A stretch of DNA of 64,000 bases from Adlercreutzia sp910585575 (GTDB lineage: Bacteria > Actinomycetota > Coriobacteriia > Coriobacteriales > Eggerthellaceae). Numbering within the stretch: position 1 is the first letter of the stretch; every line of letters begins with the position of its first letter. The notes under the pieces are model-generated. The model was not told the DNA's origin, searched no databases, and saw nothing but the letters and a program-made list of their open reading frames with translations. The stretch lies in NCBI RefSeq assembly GCF_951801035.1, contig NZ_CATOKT010000002.1. One strand, given 5' to 3'. Below, one piece after another: positions 36,611 through 44,462 of this stretch. A program made the position numbers and the translations under genes.

Positions 36611-37117
36611 ATGTCTGCCAGAAAACACGAGCGAACCCGCGATCGCGCCCATGCGGTGCAGGTTCTCTACACCAGCGAAATTCAAGGCAAGCCGGCCAGC
36701 CAGCTGCTGGAAAGCGGCCAGTGCCTCATCGAGGACGGCCCTCTGACCGACTATGCCCTGGGCCTGGTCCATGGCGTGGAAGACCGCCTGGGCGACATCG
36801 ATGCCCGTCTGGCTGCGGCGTCCGAGAACTGGGCGCTGTCGCGCATGCCCATTGTGGACCGCTCTATCCTGCGCCTGGCCACGTACGAGATGTTCCATGT
36901 GGACGACGTGCCCGTCTCCGTCTCTATCAACGAGGCAGTGGAGTTGGCGAAGGACTTCGGCGGGGAAGAGGATTCCCCGCGCTTTGTGAACGGCGTGCTG
37001 GGCCGCATTGCCCGTCAGATGGGCGAAGAGCCTCCCGCGCCCGAGACGCTGGTCGAGACGGCGGGGGCCATCGTCGGTGCTTCCGGTGCTGCCGCCGTGG
37101 TGCAGGTGGGGGTGTAG
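36611..37117 (+). CDS. nusB: Transcription antitermination factor NusB
   Basis: NusB binds boxA RNA with S10 in rRNA antitermination. The helical 168-residue protein shows RDRAHAVQVLYTSEIQGK and LSRMPIVDRSILRLATYEM, followed by PVSVSINEAVELAKDFGGEEDSPRFVNGVLGRIA (quoted as one continuous family block, positions about 95-130). About 30 extra C-terminal residues go beyond the usual 140. It begins after a 169-bp gap and ends 3 bp before xseB. Confidence 0.95.
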   Translation: MSARKHERTRDRAHAVQVLYTSEIQGKPASQLLESGQCLIEDGPLTDYALGLVHGVEDRLGDIDARLAAASENWALSRMPIVDRSILRLATYEMFHVDDVPVSVSINEAVELAKDFGGEEDSPRFVNGVLGRIARQMGEEPPAPETLVETAGAIVGASGAAAVVQVGV

Positions 37118-37120
37118 CCC

Positions 37121-37468
37121 ATGGCCGAGCAGAGGGGGAGCGCCTTTGGCGAGGTGCAGGAACGTCTGAACCAGATTGTCGACGAGGTAAGCGCCGAGGA
37201 CACTTCCCTCGACGACGCCCTCAAGCTCTACGAGGAGGCCGTGAAGCTGGGCCTTTCGGCGTGTGACCTGTCCGAACAGGATATCGAGGCGCATCTGGCG
37301 GCAGAAGAGCCTTCTTCGGCTGAGGACGCGTCGCCCTCCGAGGGCGAAGTCGTCGATGGCGGCACTGGCGCGATTGACGCTGGTGCGACCGATGCCGATG
37401 GGTCCCCGTCAGCGCCCGCGCCCCTGTCCTCGCCCTCCGAATCGACGTCGGAAGCTCCGACGGTGTAA
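37121..37468 (+). CDS. xseB: Exodeoxyribonuclease VII small subunit
   Basis: The helical core (residues about 8-62) reads FGEVQERLNQIVDEV, LDDALKLYEEAVKLG and CDLSEQDIEAHL, the standard XseB fold that binds XseA. The last 50 residues are an acidic Ser/Pro/Ala tail not usual for the family. The large subunit gene xseA, commonly adjacent, is not in the window. The gene lies 3 bp after nusB and 9 bp before dxs. Confidence 0.88.
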   Translation: MAEQRGSAFGEVQERLNQIVDEVSAEDTSLDDALKLYEEAVKLGLSACDLSEQDIEAHLAAEEPSSAEDASPSEGEVVDGGTGAIDAGATDADGSPSAPAPLSSPSESTSEAPTV

Positions 37469-37477
37469 GGATCTCCT

Positions 37478-39364
37478 ATGGACGAGCCCCGCATTCTCGA
37501 TGCCATCAACGCGCCCAGCGACCTTAAGGTGCTCACCAATGAGGAGCTGGCTATTTTGGCGGCCGAGATTCGCCAGGAAATTGTCGCCACGACGTCGGTG
37601 ACCGGGGGCCATGTGGCCTCCTCGCTCGGCGCCGTGGATATTATCGTGGCGCTCGAGAGCCTGCTCGACATGCCGCGCGATCGCGTCGTGTTCGACGTGG
37701 GTCATCAGGCCTATGCCCATAAGTTGCTGACCGGCCGCCGCGAGGCCTTCAAAACCCTGCGCACCTATGGCGGCATCTCCGGCTTCACGAAGCCTTCCGA
37801 GAGCATATACGATGTGCATCCTTCGGGCCACGCCTCTGATTCGCTGTCGGTGGCCACGGGTTTGGCGAAGGCGCGCCAGCTGAAGGGCACGAACGAGAAG
37901 GTGGTGGCGCTCATCGGAGACGCGTCGCTGGCCGGCGGCATGGCCTTCGAGGCGCTGAACTACATGGGCAACGAGCAGCTGCCCCTGGTTATCATCTTGA
38001 ACGACAACGAGATGTCCATCTCGCGTAACGTGGGCGCCCTCATGAAGCACCTGGGCAACATTCGCGCTAACAGCCACTACCGCGAAGCGCGCGAGGGGCT
38101 GCAAGCGGCCATGGAGCAAGGGGGTCCTGCGGCCCGCGGCCTGCTGGGCCTGGGCAAGAACATGAAGGAATCCCTCAAGCAGATGGTGATTCCCCATACC
38201 ATGATCTACGAGGCCCTGGGCATTGTGTGCACCACGCCCGTGGACGGGCACAACATCGCCGAGCTGCGCGACATGCTGTCGCTCGTGCTGGAGATGGACG
38301 GCCCGGCCCTGGTGCACGTGGTTACGCGCAAGGGCGAGGGCTACGAGCCCGCCCGTCGCGACCCGGAGCGCTTCCACGGCGTGGGGCCCTACGACATTGC
38401 CACGGGGCAGTCGACCAAGCCGCCGGCGGCCCATCCTTCCTATACCGAGGTGTTCGGCCACGCGCTGGCGGCCGAGGCCTCTCGGGACGCAGATGTGGTG
38501 GCCATCACCGCCGCTATGACCGGCGGCACGGGGCTTAAGGCCTATGCGGCCGAATTCCCCGATCGCTTTGTGGACGTGGGCATTGCCGAGGAGCAGGCCG
38601 TGGGCATGGCCTCCGGCTTGGCGGCCGGCGGCAAGAAGCCCGTGGTGGCCCTGTATTCCACGTTCATGCAGCGGGCCATCGACCAGATGATCATCGACTG
38701 CGCGCTGCCCGAGGCCAACGTGGTGTTCGCCCTCGACCGTGCAGGCTTGGTGGGCGACGACGGCCCCACCCATCATGGCGTGTTCGACTTGGTGTACATG
38801 CGCATGGTGCCCGGTATGCGGGTGCTGGCGCCCTCGAACGAGGCCGAGCTCGTCCATGCGCTCCATACGGCTCTGGCTCTGGAGGGCCCGGTGTCGTTGC
38901 GCTATCCGCGCGGTACGGGCGAGGGCGCGGCGGTGCCCGAAGAACCCCAGATGCTGGAAGTGGGGAAGGCGCGCACGGTGCGCGAAGGCGACGACGTGGC
39001 CCTGCTGGCCTTCGGCCGCATGGTGGGGCAGGCGTGCGCGGCCGCCGAGGTGCTGGCCGCCGAGGGTGTTGAGGCGCGCGTGGTGGACATGCGCTGGGTA
39101 AAGCCCCTCGACGAGGAGGCCATTGCAGCGGCGGCCGCCACGCCGCTGGTGGTGACCGTCGAGGAGGGCGTCATTGCCGGGGGTGCCGGCGAGGGCGTGC
39201 TCGAGGTGCTCGCGCGCCAAGGCGCCACGGTGCCGGCGCTGACGCTGGGCATCCCCGATCACTTCGTGGCCCAGGGACCGGTGGACAAGCTCTTCGCCGA
39301 GATCGGCCTCGATGGTCCGGGCATTGCTCGGGCTGTGCGAGCGGCCTTGAAGCCAGGCGCTTAA
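37478..39364 (+). CDS. dxs: 1-Deoxy-D-xylulose-5-phosphate synthase
   Basis: DXS joins pyruvate and glyceraldehyde-3-phosphate in the MEP isoprenoid pathway. The 628-residue transketolase-like enzyme has TGGHVASSLGAVDIIVALES, DVGHQAYAHKLLTGR and the thiamine-diphosphate motif GDASLAGGMAFEALNYMG...NDN. The second domain has VDVGIAEEQAVGMASGLA, DRAGLVGDDGPTHHGVFDL and RYPRGTGEG. It ends the nusB-xseB-dxs run and is followed by a strong terminator. Bacillus has folD, xseA and ispA in this run; they are absent here. Confidence 0.97.
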   Translation: MDEPRILDAINAPSDLKVLTNEELAILAAEIRQEIVATTSVTGGHVASSLGAVDIIVALESLLDMPRDRVVFDVGHQAYAHKLLTGRREAFKTLRTYGGISGFTKPSESIYDVHPSGHASDSLSVATGLAKARQLKGTNEKVVALIGDASLAGGMAFEALNYMGNEQLPLVIILNDNEMSISRNVGALMKHLGNIRANSHYREAREGLQAAMEQGGPAARGLLGLGKNMKESLKQMVIPHTMIYEALGIVCTTPVDGHNIAELRDMLSLVLEMDGPALVHVVTRKGEGYEPARRDPERFHGVGPYDIATGQSTKPPAAHPSYTEVFGHALAAEASRDADVVAITAAMTGGTGLKAYAAEFPDRFVDVGIAEEQAVGMASGLAAGGKKPVVALYSTFMQRAIDQMIIDCALPEANVVFALDRAGLVGDDGPTHHGVFDLVYMRMVPGMRVLAPSNEAELVHALHTALALEGPVSLRYPRGTGEGAAVPEEPQMLEVGKARTVREGDDVALLAFGRMVGQACAAAEVLAAEGVEARVVDMRWVKPLDEEAIAAAAATPLVVTVEEGVIAGGAGEGVLEVLARQGATVPALTLGIPDHFVAQGPVDKLFAEIGLDGPGIARAVRAALKPGA

Positions 39365-39375
39365 GAGGGGAAAGC

Positions 39376-39402
39376 AAAGCGGCCGTCACGGCCGCTTTTT
39401 TT
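39376..39402 (+). terminator. dxs terminator
   Basis: AAAGCGGCCG (39376-39385) pairs perfectly with CGGCCGCTTT (39389-39398) with a 3-nt loop and a run of seven T's. It also faces the end of the convergent Fic-like gene. Confidence 0.88.
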
Positions 39403-39411
39403 GTTGGACTG

Positions 39412-40653
39412 CTAGCGCAGGCTCGAGGGACGTGATGCGGAGGCGCCTTTGCGGCTGCTCCGTCGGTTGGGCCAGAACACCTGGCGCTTGCCCTCGTAGG
39501 CGGTGGCGCAGTACTCCAATTCCACCAGGCGCTTGAGGTCGTCGCGGGCCGTAGTCAGGGCCACGTCGAACTGCTGGCGGTAGGAGCCCACGTCGATGGT
39601 GAGCGTAGGATCGTCGATCATGCGGTGGGCCAGGGCCACTTGGCGGTGGTTGAGGCGATAGTCGAGGGAGGCGCGCCGCTTGCGTAGGGCCAGCTCTTCC
39701 TCTTCGGCGAGGAGCGTCTGCTCCGCTTCGACCAGCGAGTCGGTAATGAGGCCGATAAGCTCGATGAGTTCGGCCGTGCGATCGTTGCCGAAAGAGACGT
39801 CGGCGCGGGTGAGGGAGGGCGCCGGGGACGCGGATCCCAGAGTGTACAGGCTCGAGAGGGGCACGAGGGCCAGGGCCGGCATGCCGATGCCATGGCAGGC
39901 CGCATGGCGGCAGGCCACTTCCATCAAGCCGTTGCAGGCGGGGAAGGGGCGGCGATGCCAGAGGATGACCGAGTGCATGAGCAGCCCGAATAGGGGATGC
40001 GTGCCCCAGCGCCGCAATCCCAGAAGGAGGCTCGGCTGGAACGCCGGGTCGGGCTCGGAGCCGCGCGGCCACGCGAACACGGTGCCTTCAGTGATGTGTT
40101 GGAACACGCCCTCGTAGTCGCCGCGGCGCACCGGCGCGGGACCGACAGCGGACTCGCGAATGAAGCGCAAGGTGTTGGCAACGAGCTGCTCGCCGTCGGT
40201 GCCGGGCTGCCGCTCGCCCAAGACCAGATCGCGAATGAGCTCGCCGGGCAGTGTCAGCCGATCGCGGTAGGCGGCCGCGCGGATGTCCTCGAAGAGCCGC
40301 TGGGCCGGCAGCCCTCGGCCGGGGCGGGCGCGGGCCGCATGCCACAGCTGCGAGTGGCTCGAGGCGCGGCTGGCGATATCGTGCATGGAGACCAGCAGCG
40401 AGGGCGGCAGAATCCAGAAGTCGTCGTTTTCTCCCAGGGCTTCTTCGGCCCGCAGGCGCGGAAAGCCGTTGAGGCGGCGAAGAAGGGCGAGAAGCTGAGC
40501 GACGGTATCGGAGTCGAGGCCCTCGAGGGACGGAAGAGCCGTTCTGGGCGGCGGGGCAGGGGCGCTGATGAACTCTTGGACGGCGGCGAGAAGGGCGGGA
40601 TGGTCTCGCGCGGTGGCGAGGAGCTGCTTCAACGTCGGATCGGAGGTTCCCAT
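39412..40653 (-). CDS. Fic-like protein with degenerate active site and C-terminal winged helix
   Basis: The 413-residue protein has the layout of a Fic-family regulator. A helical N-terminus is followed by a Fic-like core and then a winged helix (about 345-395) with SYRQQFDVALTTARDDLKRLVEL. Where active Fic enzymes carry HPFxDGNGR, residues 235-244 read RPFPACNGLM. The catalytic His, the acidic residue and the Arg are all replaced, so AMP-transfer is unlikely and a binding or regulatory role is more plausible. It is divergent from the pentaheme cytochrome operon (236 bp between starts) and may regulate it. The family assignment is from motif pattern only. Confidence 0.6.
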   Translation of the reverse strand: MGTSDPTLKQLLATARDHPALLAAVQEFISAPAPPPRTALPSLEGLDSDTVAQLLALLRRLNGFPRLRAEEALGENDDFWILPPSLLVSMHDIASRASSHSQLWHAARARPGRGLPAQRLFEDIRAAAYRDRLTLPGELIRDLVLGERQPGTDGEQLVANTLRFIRESAVGPAPVRRGDYEGVFQHITEGTVFAWPRGSEPDPAFQPSLLLGLRRWGTHPLFGLLMHSVILWHRRPFPACNGLMEVACRHAACHGIGMPALALVPLSSLYTLGSASPAPSLTRADVSFGNDRTAELIELIGLITDSLVEAEQTLLAEEEELALRKRRASLDYRLNHRQVALAHRMIDDPTLTIDVGSYRQQFDVALTTARDDLKRLVELEYCATAYEGKRQVFWPNRRSSRKGASASRPSSLR

Positions 40654-40889
40654 AGCATCCTTTCTGCGGGATGGACAGGTCCTGGAAATAATCGCCCATT
40701 ATACGGAGGGGCGGCTGTGGCGCAAGGGATTTGCCTCATGTAACGAAAACTGTCACGTGCTGGTTAACACTGCTTTCACCTGCGAAAACAAGTGGCTCAT
40801 TTCGACATTTACAGCCCCTTCCCCCTCTTTCTACACTCCCTTTCCGTTGACGGTCTGCCCCAAGGCAGCCGAGGAAAGGAGGCGCGACT

Positions 40890-41453
40890 ATGCGCACAAG
40901 AAGGAAGAGGATGCTGGCAGGAGCGGTGCTGTGCGCCGTGCTGCCGCTGGCGGCCTGGGGATGCACCCAGGAGGGAGGCGCGTCCGCTCTCGGCATCACC
41001 AGCGAGCTTGCCGAAGCGGCCGACTATGCAGCCGAGGGCTGGAACCCCGAGCGCGACTGTCGGGACTGCCATCGCAACTTTCGCGAGGCCGACGCGGACG
41101 ATCTGGGCGTGTTCCATTTGAACGCCCCCTACCACGCGGGAACGTGTCTCGATTGCCACGAGAACAACCGCGCGCTGCAGCTGACCCACGAGGAAGCCGA
41201 TCCCGAGGGGCTCCCGACGGCGGTTGATCCTGCCAGCTGCCTGTCCTGCCACAGCGGCCCCTACGCTCCCGATCAGGCCGAGGCCTCGGGGCGCATTGTG
41301 GACGGAGCAGGCGAGCCCGTCAATCCCCATCGGGTGCACCCGCGCGCCCTGGAGCTTACGTGCCTTGACTGCCATCGCGGCCACGACGGCGCGGCCGACC
41401 AGCAATCCTGCCAAAGCTGCCACGGGGCGACGCTGCCCGCGAAGGGAGCGTGA
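40890..41453 (+). CDS. Pentaheme c-type cytochrome (periplasmic side, probable lipoprotein)
   Basis: A basic N-terminus and hydrophobic segment end in AAWGC at C25, a weak lipobox or signal cleavage site. Five CXXCH motifs follow at 57-61, 86-90, 117-121, 158-162 and 174-178, with additional histidines suitable as distal ligands. At 187 residues it is NrfB-like in heme number and size. It starts the operon cytochrome-FeS-NrfD, an NrfB/NrfC/NrfD-type electron-transfer chain from menaquinol to a terminal reductase. No reductase gene is adjacent. The ribosome site AAAGGAGG is strong. Confidence 0.88.
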   Translation: MRTRRKRMLAGAVLCAVLPLAAWGCTQEGGASALGITSELAEAADYAAEGWNPERDCRDCHRNFREADADDLGVFHLNAPYHAGTCLDCHENNRALQLTHEEADPEGLPTAVDPASCLSCHSGPYAPDQAEASGRIVDGAGEPVNPHRVHPRALELTCLDCHRGHDGAADQQSCQSCHGATLPAKGA

Positions 41454-41458
41454 GCCCT

Positions 41459-42160
41459 ATGACGAGCAAGAACGAATTCAGCCGACGGAGCTTGGTGAAA
41501 GTTGGCGCGGCAGCGGCGGCCGCCGGCGTGGCGGCTTTGGCCGTGCCGCCCTGGGCGCAGGCGAGCTCCTCGAAGGAGCTCGGCGTCGTCTTGGCCGACG
41601 TACCGACGCTCTCTTCTCAGGATGCGCAGGCTGAGGCGGAAAAGGCCGAGATACGCCAGCCCCAGTTCGGTTTCCTGGTGAAGGCGCGCCACTGCGTCAA
41701 CTGCCAGGCCTGCGTGCGATCCTGTCGCCGCCATAACGAGACTCCCGCGGGGGCGCCCGCGCGACGCAAGGTAACGGTGTACCACTCGGACGGCGCAGAG
41801 GACGTCTATCTCTCGACCTCTTGCATGCACTGCGTCGAACCGGCCTGCGTTGCGGTGTGCCCCGCGGGAGCGATCGTCAAGGGAGACGGCGGCTTGGTGA
41901 CGGTGCAGCCCGAGCGCTGCATCGGGTGCAAGTACTGCTATCAGGCCTGCCCCTTCGGCGTGCCGGCTTACAACAAGGTGAGCATGGACAAGTGCGATGG
42001 CTGCCAGGGCAACGGCGTGCCTCTGGGGGAGGATCCCTGGTGCGTGCGCGCCTGCAAGTTCGACGCCCTGCACTTCGGGCCCCTCGACGATTTGAAAAAC
42101 GCCGACGAGGGCGCACAGGTGGTGGAGGCATCGACCAAGCCGGCGTTCGTGCTGGCCTAG
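41459..42160 (+). CDS. Tat-exported 4Fe-4S ferredoxin, NrfC/DmsB-like
   Basis: The twin-arginine signal FSRRSLVKVG and Ala-rich region (1-35) precede four cysteine clusters: CVNCQACVRSC, CMHCVEPACVAVC, CIGCKYCYQAC and CDGCQGNGVPLG...CVRAC. This is the four-cluster arrangement of NrfC/DmsB/PsrB electron-transfer subunits. It should relay electrons between the NrfD-type membrane protein and the pentaheme cytochrome. ATG 41459 is preferred over an in-frame GTG nine bases upstream because of its spacing to GAAGGGAG. It starts 5 bp after the cytochrome. Confidence 0.92.
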   Translation: MTSKNEFSRRSLVKVGAAAAAAGVAALAVPPWAQASSSKELGVVLADVPTLSSQDAQAEAEKAEIRQPQFGFLVKARHCVNCQACVRSCRRHNETPAGAPARRKVTVYHSDGAEDVYLSTSCMHCVEPACVAVCPAGAIVKGDGGLVTVQPERCIGCKYCYQACPFGVPAYNKVSMDKCDGCQGNGVPLGEDPWCVRACKFDALHFGPLDDLKNADEGAQVVEASTKPAFVLA

Positions 42161-42175
42161 CGAAAGGGAGGATCT

Positions 42176-43150
42176 ATGGAGTCGTTGCAAATGGTATGGG
42201 GCTGGCAGCCGGCGCTGTACCTGTTCTTAGGAGGCATGGGAGCCGGAGCGTTTCTGGCGGCCATGATGGTGCACTTTCGCGCGGGCGACGATCACCGTCG
42301 CCTCGTGGCGGCGAGTATCGTTGCCGCGGTTGTGTGCCTGGTGGCCGGTTTGCTCTTGTTGCTGAGCGAGCTGATCAGCCCGTTGCGGGGCATGATGATG
42401 TGGCAGAGCTTCATCAACCCCACCTCGTGGATGACCGTGGGCGCCTGGGTGGTGTTCGCCGCTGTGGCCGTGTTCGCCTTGACGGGGATCTGCCTGTCGC
42501 CGTGGCTGGGAACGCGCTTGGCGCGGCGCTGGCCCTCGTGGCCCGAAAAGGCGCGACGGGCCGGGAACGTGCTGGGGACGTTGGGTGCCGCCTTGGCCGT
42601 GGGGGTGGCTGCCTATACGGGCATTCTCCTGATGTCCGCCCCGGGCGTGCCCCTGTGGAATACTGGGCTGCTGCCTTGCCTCTTCACTGTATCGGCGCTC
42701 GACACCGGGGTGGCCCTCGTTGAGCTTATCGCCTGCGCGCTGGCTCGTCGGGAGCCCTTGGGGCGCTCGCTTGCGCGCCTGCTGTCGGGGGTCGTGGTGG
42801 CATTGGTGCTGGTGGAAGGAGCGGTTTTGGCGACGCTGCTCGTTACGGTGACCATGGCGGGAGCGCCCGGGGCGGGGGCCTTCGCCGTTCAGGGAGCGCA
42901 ATCGGCGGCGCTGCTTGTGAGTGGCCCGCTGGCCGCACCGTTCTGGATTCTCGTGGTGGTGCTCGGGCTTGCCCTGCCCCTGGGGGCGGCCATGGCGGCC
43001 CTGGCAAGCGCCGAGCACGGACCGGCCGCCCTCACGGTGACGGGAGCGGCCGGAGCGCTGGCGGGCGGCTGCGCGCTGCGCTTTCTGGTGGTGATGGCCG
43101 GCGTTCACGCCGACCCGGTGCTCGACGCGGTGGTTCGTCTTATGGCGTAG
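42176..43150 (+). CDS. NrfD/PsrC family quinol-interacting membrane subunit
   Basis: This 324-residue protein has about eight to nine transmembrane helices, and its N-terminal YLFLGGMGAGAFLAAM matches the NrfD/PsrC family signature. Conserved SELISPLRGMMMWQSFINPTSW follows helix two. These subunits exchange electrons with menaquinone and pass them to the FeS partner. It is the third gene of the operon, 15 bp after the FeS gene. Several hairpins follow its stop. Confidence 0.92.
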   Translation: MESLQMVWGWQPALYLFLGGMGAGAFLAAMMVHFRAGDDHRRLVAASIVAAVVCLVAGLLLLLSELISPLRGMMMWQSFINPTSWMTVGAWVVFAAVAVFALTGICLSPWLGTRLARRWPSWPEKARRAGNVLGTLGAALAVGVAAYTGILLMSAPGVPLWNTGLLPCLFTVSALDTGVALVELIACALARREPLGRSLARLLSGVVVALVLVEGAVLATLLVTVTMAGAPGAGAFAVQGAQSAALLVSGPLAAPFWILVVVLGLALPLGAAMAALASAEHGPAALTVTGAAGALAGGCALRFLVVMAGVHADPVLDAVVRLMA

Positions 43151-43181
43151 GGTGCCGATTGCGCGGCGCCCCTTGGAGTGG

Positions 43182-43206
43182 CGCCCGGCGATTCTGGCGC
43201 CGGGCG
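43182..43206. terminator. GC hairpin downstream of the NrfD gene
   Basis: CGCCCGGCG (43182-43190) pairs with CGCCGGGCG (43198-43206). There is no T-run. It is one of several hairpins in the 144-bp convergent gap. Confidence 0.4.
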
Positions 43207-43273
43207 GTTAGCGCGGCCAGTATCGAGGGGCCAAGGTGCCGAGCGCGTTTCACGCGCCTAGCGGATCGAGCGT

Positions 43274-43298
43274 GCTAAGCGCACCTCGTGCGCTTAGC
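43274..43298. terminator. 11-bp hairpin containing the acetyltransferase stop codon
   Basis: GCTAAGCGCAC (43274-43284) pairs perfectly with GTGCGCTTAGC (43288-43298) with a 3-nt loop. The stop codon of the minus-strand acetyltransferase lies within one arm. Confidence 0.5.
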
Positions 43299-43959
43299 GA
43301 ACCTTGCGTTCCATGATGTAGTCGTCCATGACGAAGCCCTCACCGATGTCGGTTTCCACGGCGTCGATAACCTCGAAGCCGTTGGCTTTGTAAGCGCGAA
43401 TGGCCATCTCGTTGTTCTTGTTGACGGTAAGGTACAGGGCGTCCAGGCCGCGCTTGCGGGCAATCATCTCGTAGAAGCGAATGGTGGCCGACGAGAAGCC
43501 CTGGCCGCGGTGCTCCTTCAGCAGGTAGATCTTGGAGATGAAGAAGCGGTTGGTGGCCTGATCGACATAGCCGCCTGTATAGCCCACGATGCGCGGCGCG
43601 GCGGCGGTGCGCGCGAAGTCCTCGGCGTCGCGGGCCAGCTCGGCGTCACGGTCGGACTCGATGGCGTCCGGCGCATCGGCGGGGGCGGTATCGCCCTCGT
43701 CATGCACATCGGCGCCATGGGCGGCCTGATCAAGCTCGCGGGGCGTCTCGTCTTCGTGGCTCATGATGAACCAGTACTCGTAGTTGTTGTCGGCGATATC
43801 GGTGCGGAAGGCGTTGAGGCTTTGGAACTTCTCGACCATGTAGTCGGTCTGCTCCTGGCCGATGATGGCCGGCCAGTACTCGTTCCAGATGACATAGGCC
43901 ATGTGAGCCAGTGCCTCGACCTCTTCGTCGCGCTCGACCTGCCTGAAGGTTACGCTCAT
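43294..43959 (-). CDS. GNAT family N-acetyltransferase
   Basis: The N-terminal VTFRQVERDEEVEALAHMAY and the acetyl-CoA loop LLKEHRGQGFSSATIRF define the GNAT fold, with LTVNKNNEMAIRAYKANGF as the C-terminal motif B region. Homologues of this type are annotated as diamine or peptide N-acetyltransferases, but the substrate is not evident. An acidic insert of about 45 residues (about 75-120), rich in Asp, Glu and Ala, interrupts the middle strands and is unusual. It diverges from amtB across a 503-bp gap. Confidence 0.85.
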   Translation of the reverse strand: MSVTFRQVERDEEVEALAHMAYVIWNEYWPAIIGQEQTDYMVEKFQSLNAFRTDIADNNYEYWFIMSHEDETPRELDQAAHGADVHDEGDTAPADAPDAIESDRDAELARDAEDFARTAAAPRIVGYTGGYVDQATNRFFISKIYLLKEHRGQGFSSATIRFYEMIARKRGLDALYLTVNKNNEMAIRAYKANGFEVIDAVETDIGEGFVMDDYIMERKVR

Positions 43960-44092
43960 GGTTCGTCCTTTCGTTTCCCGCGGGCTCTCAGTCCCGAGAT
44001 TGCCTTAGGAGTGGCAAAAAATACGACTCTTGACTAGATTCTAGGGCTCTTGGGGGCTACGGACGAGGAATTCGGTGAGTTTTTAAACGTAA

Positions 44093-44108
44093 TGTGACCT
44101 ATTTCACG
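44093..44108. promoter_or_regulatory. CRP/FNR-like site TGTGA-N6-TCACG
   Basis: TGTGA (44093-44097) and TCACG (44104-44108) are spaced six bases, matching the CRP consensus TGTGA-N6-TCACA at nine of ten positions. It lies between divergent promoters, so the target gene is uncertain. Confidence 0.4.
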
Positions 44109-44235
44109 CAATTTCAAGGCACGAAGGTCGTTCGGGAGCGCTTCCGTGCCCCGCTTGCTGATCAGAAGTCCCCTTTTCTGCCACTGGGTGCCTGCGTATG
44201 TTCGGAGGGGCAAGGGAGTGGGGTGTCTCGGAGCT

Positions 44236-44273
44236 GACCTCGGCTTGTTTCCAGTGGGTAACAAGCCGAGGTC
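44236..44273 (+). promoter_or_regulatory. 14-bp hairpin in the amtB leader (attenuator-like)
   Basis: GACCTCGGCTTGTT (44236-44249) pairs perfectly with AACAAGCCGAGGTC (44260-44273) around a 10-nt loop. A CTTCTTTTT tract follows 12 bases later. It could be a terminator in the amtB leader or the end of an upstream short RNA. Confidence 0.5.
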
Positions 44274-44385
44274 GCCCCTGTTAACACTTCTTTTTGAGGG
44301 GATTAACAATCATCGATGACCTCTTTCCTGCAGTTTCTCCATGGAACAATGGGCCTGTGGCAAACGAAGAGGGCGCTGGGTGGCA

Positions 44386-44423
44386 AGAGGCCGAAAAACC
44401 GACGAGACCGTTTCTCGGCCTCT
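44386..44423 (+). promoter_or_regulatory. Second leader hairpin just before the amtB ribosome site
   Basis: Positions 44386-44399 pair with 44410-44423 at 13 of 14 positions (outer AGAGGCCGA/TCGGCCTCT, one A-C mismatch, inner AAAC/GTTT). The ribosome-binding site begins about 25 bases further, so the stem could influence translation of amtB. Confidence 0.5.
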
Positions 44424-44462
44424 GACCACCGAAGCGACGCAGGGCAAAGGAGGTCGAGAGCC

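Larger units (their letters stand above)
43960..44462. other. 503-bp intergenic region and structured amtB leader
   Basis: No credible gene is present. The left part holds the acetyltransferase promoter region and a CRP/FNR-like dyad at 44093-44108. The right part carries two long hairpins (44236-44273 and 44386-44423) and a T-rich stretch at 44286-44295, before a strong ribosome site AAAGGAGG. It looks like a transcribed, folded leader for amtB-glnK. Confidence 0.6.
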
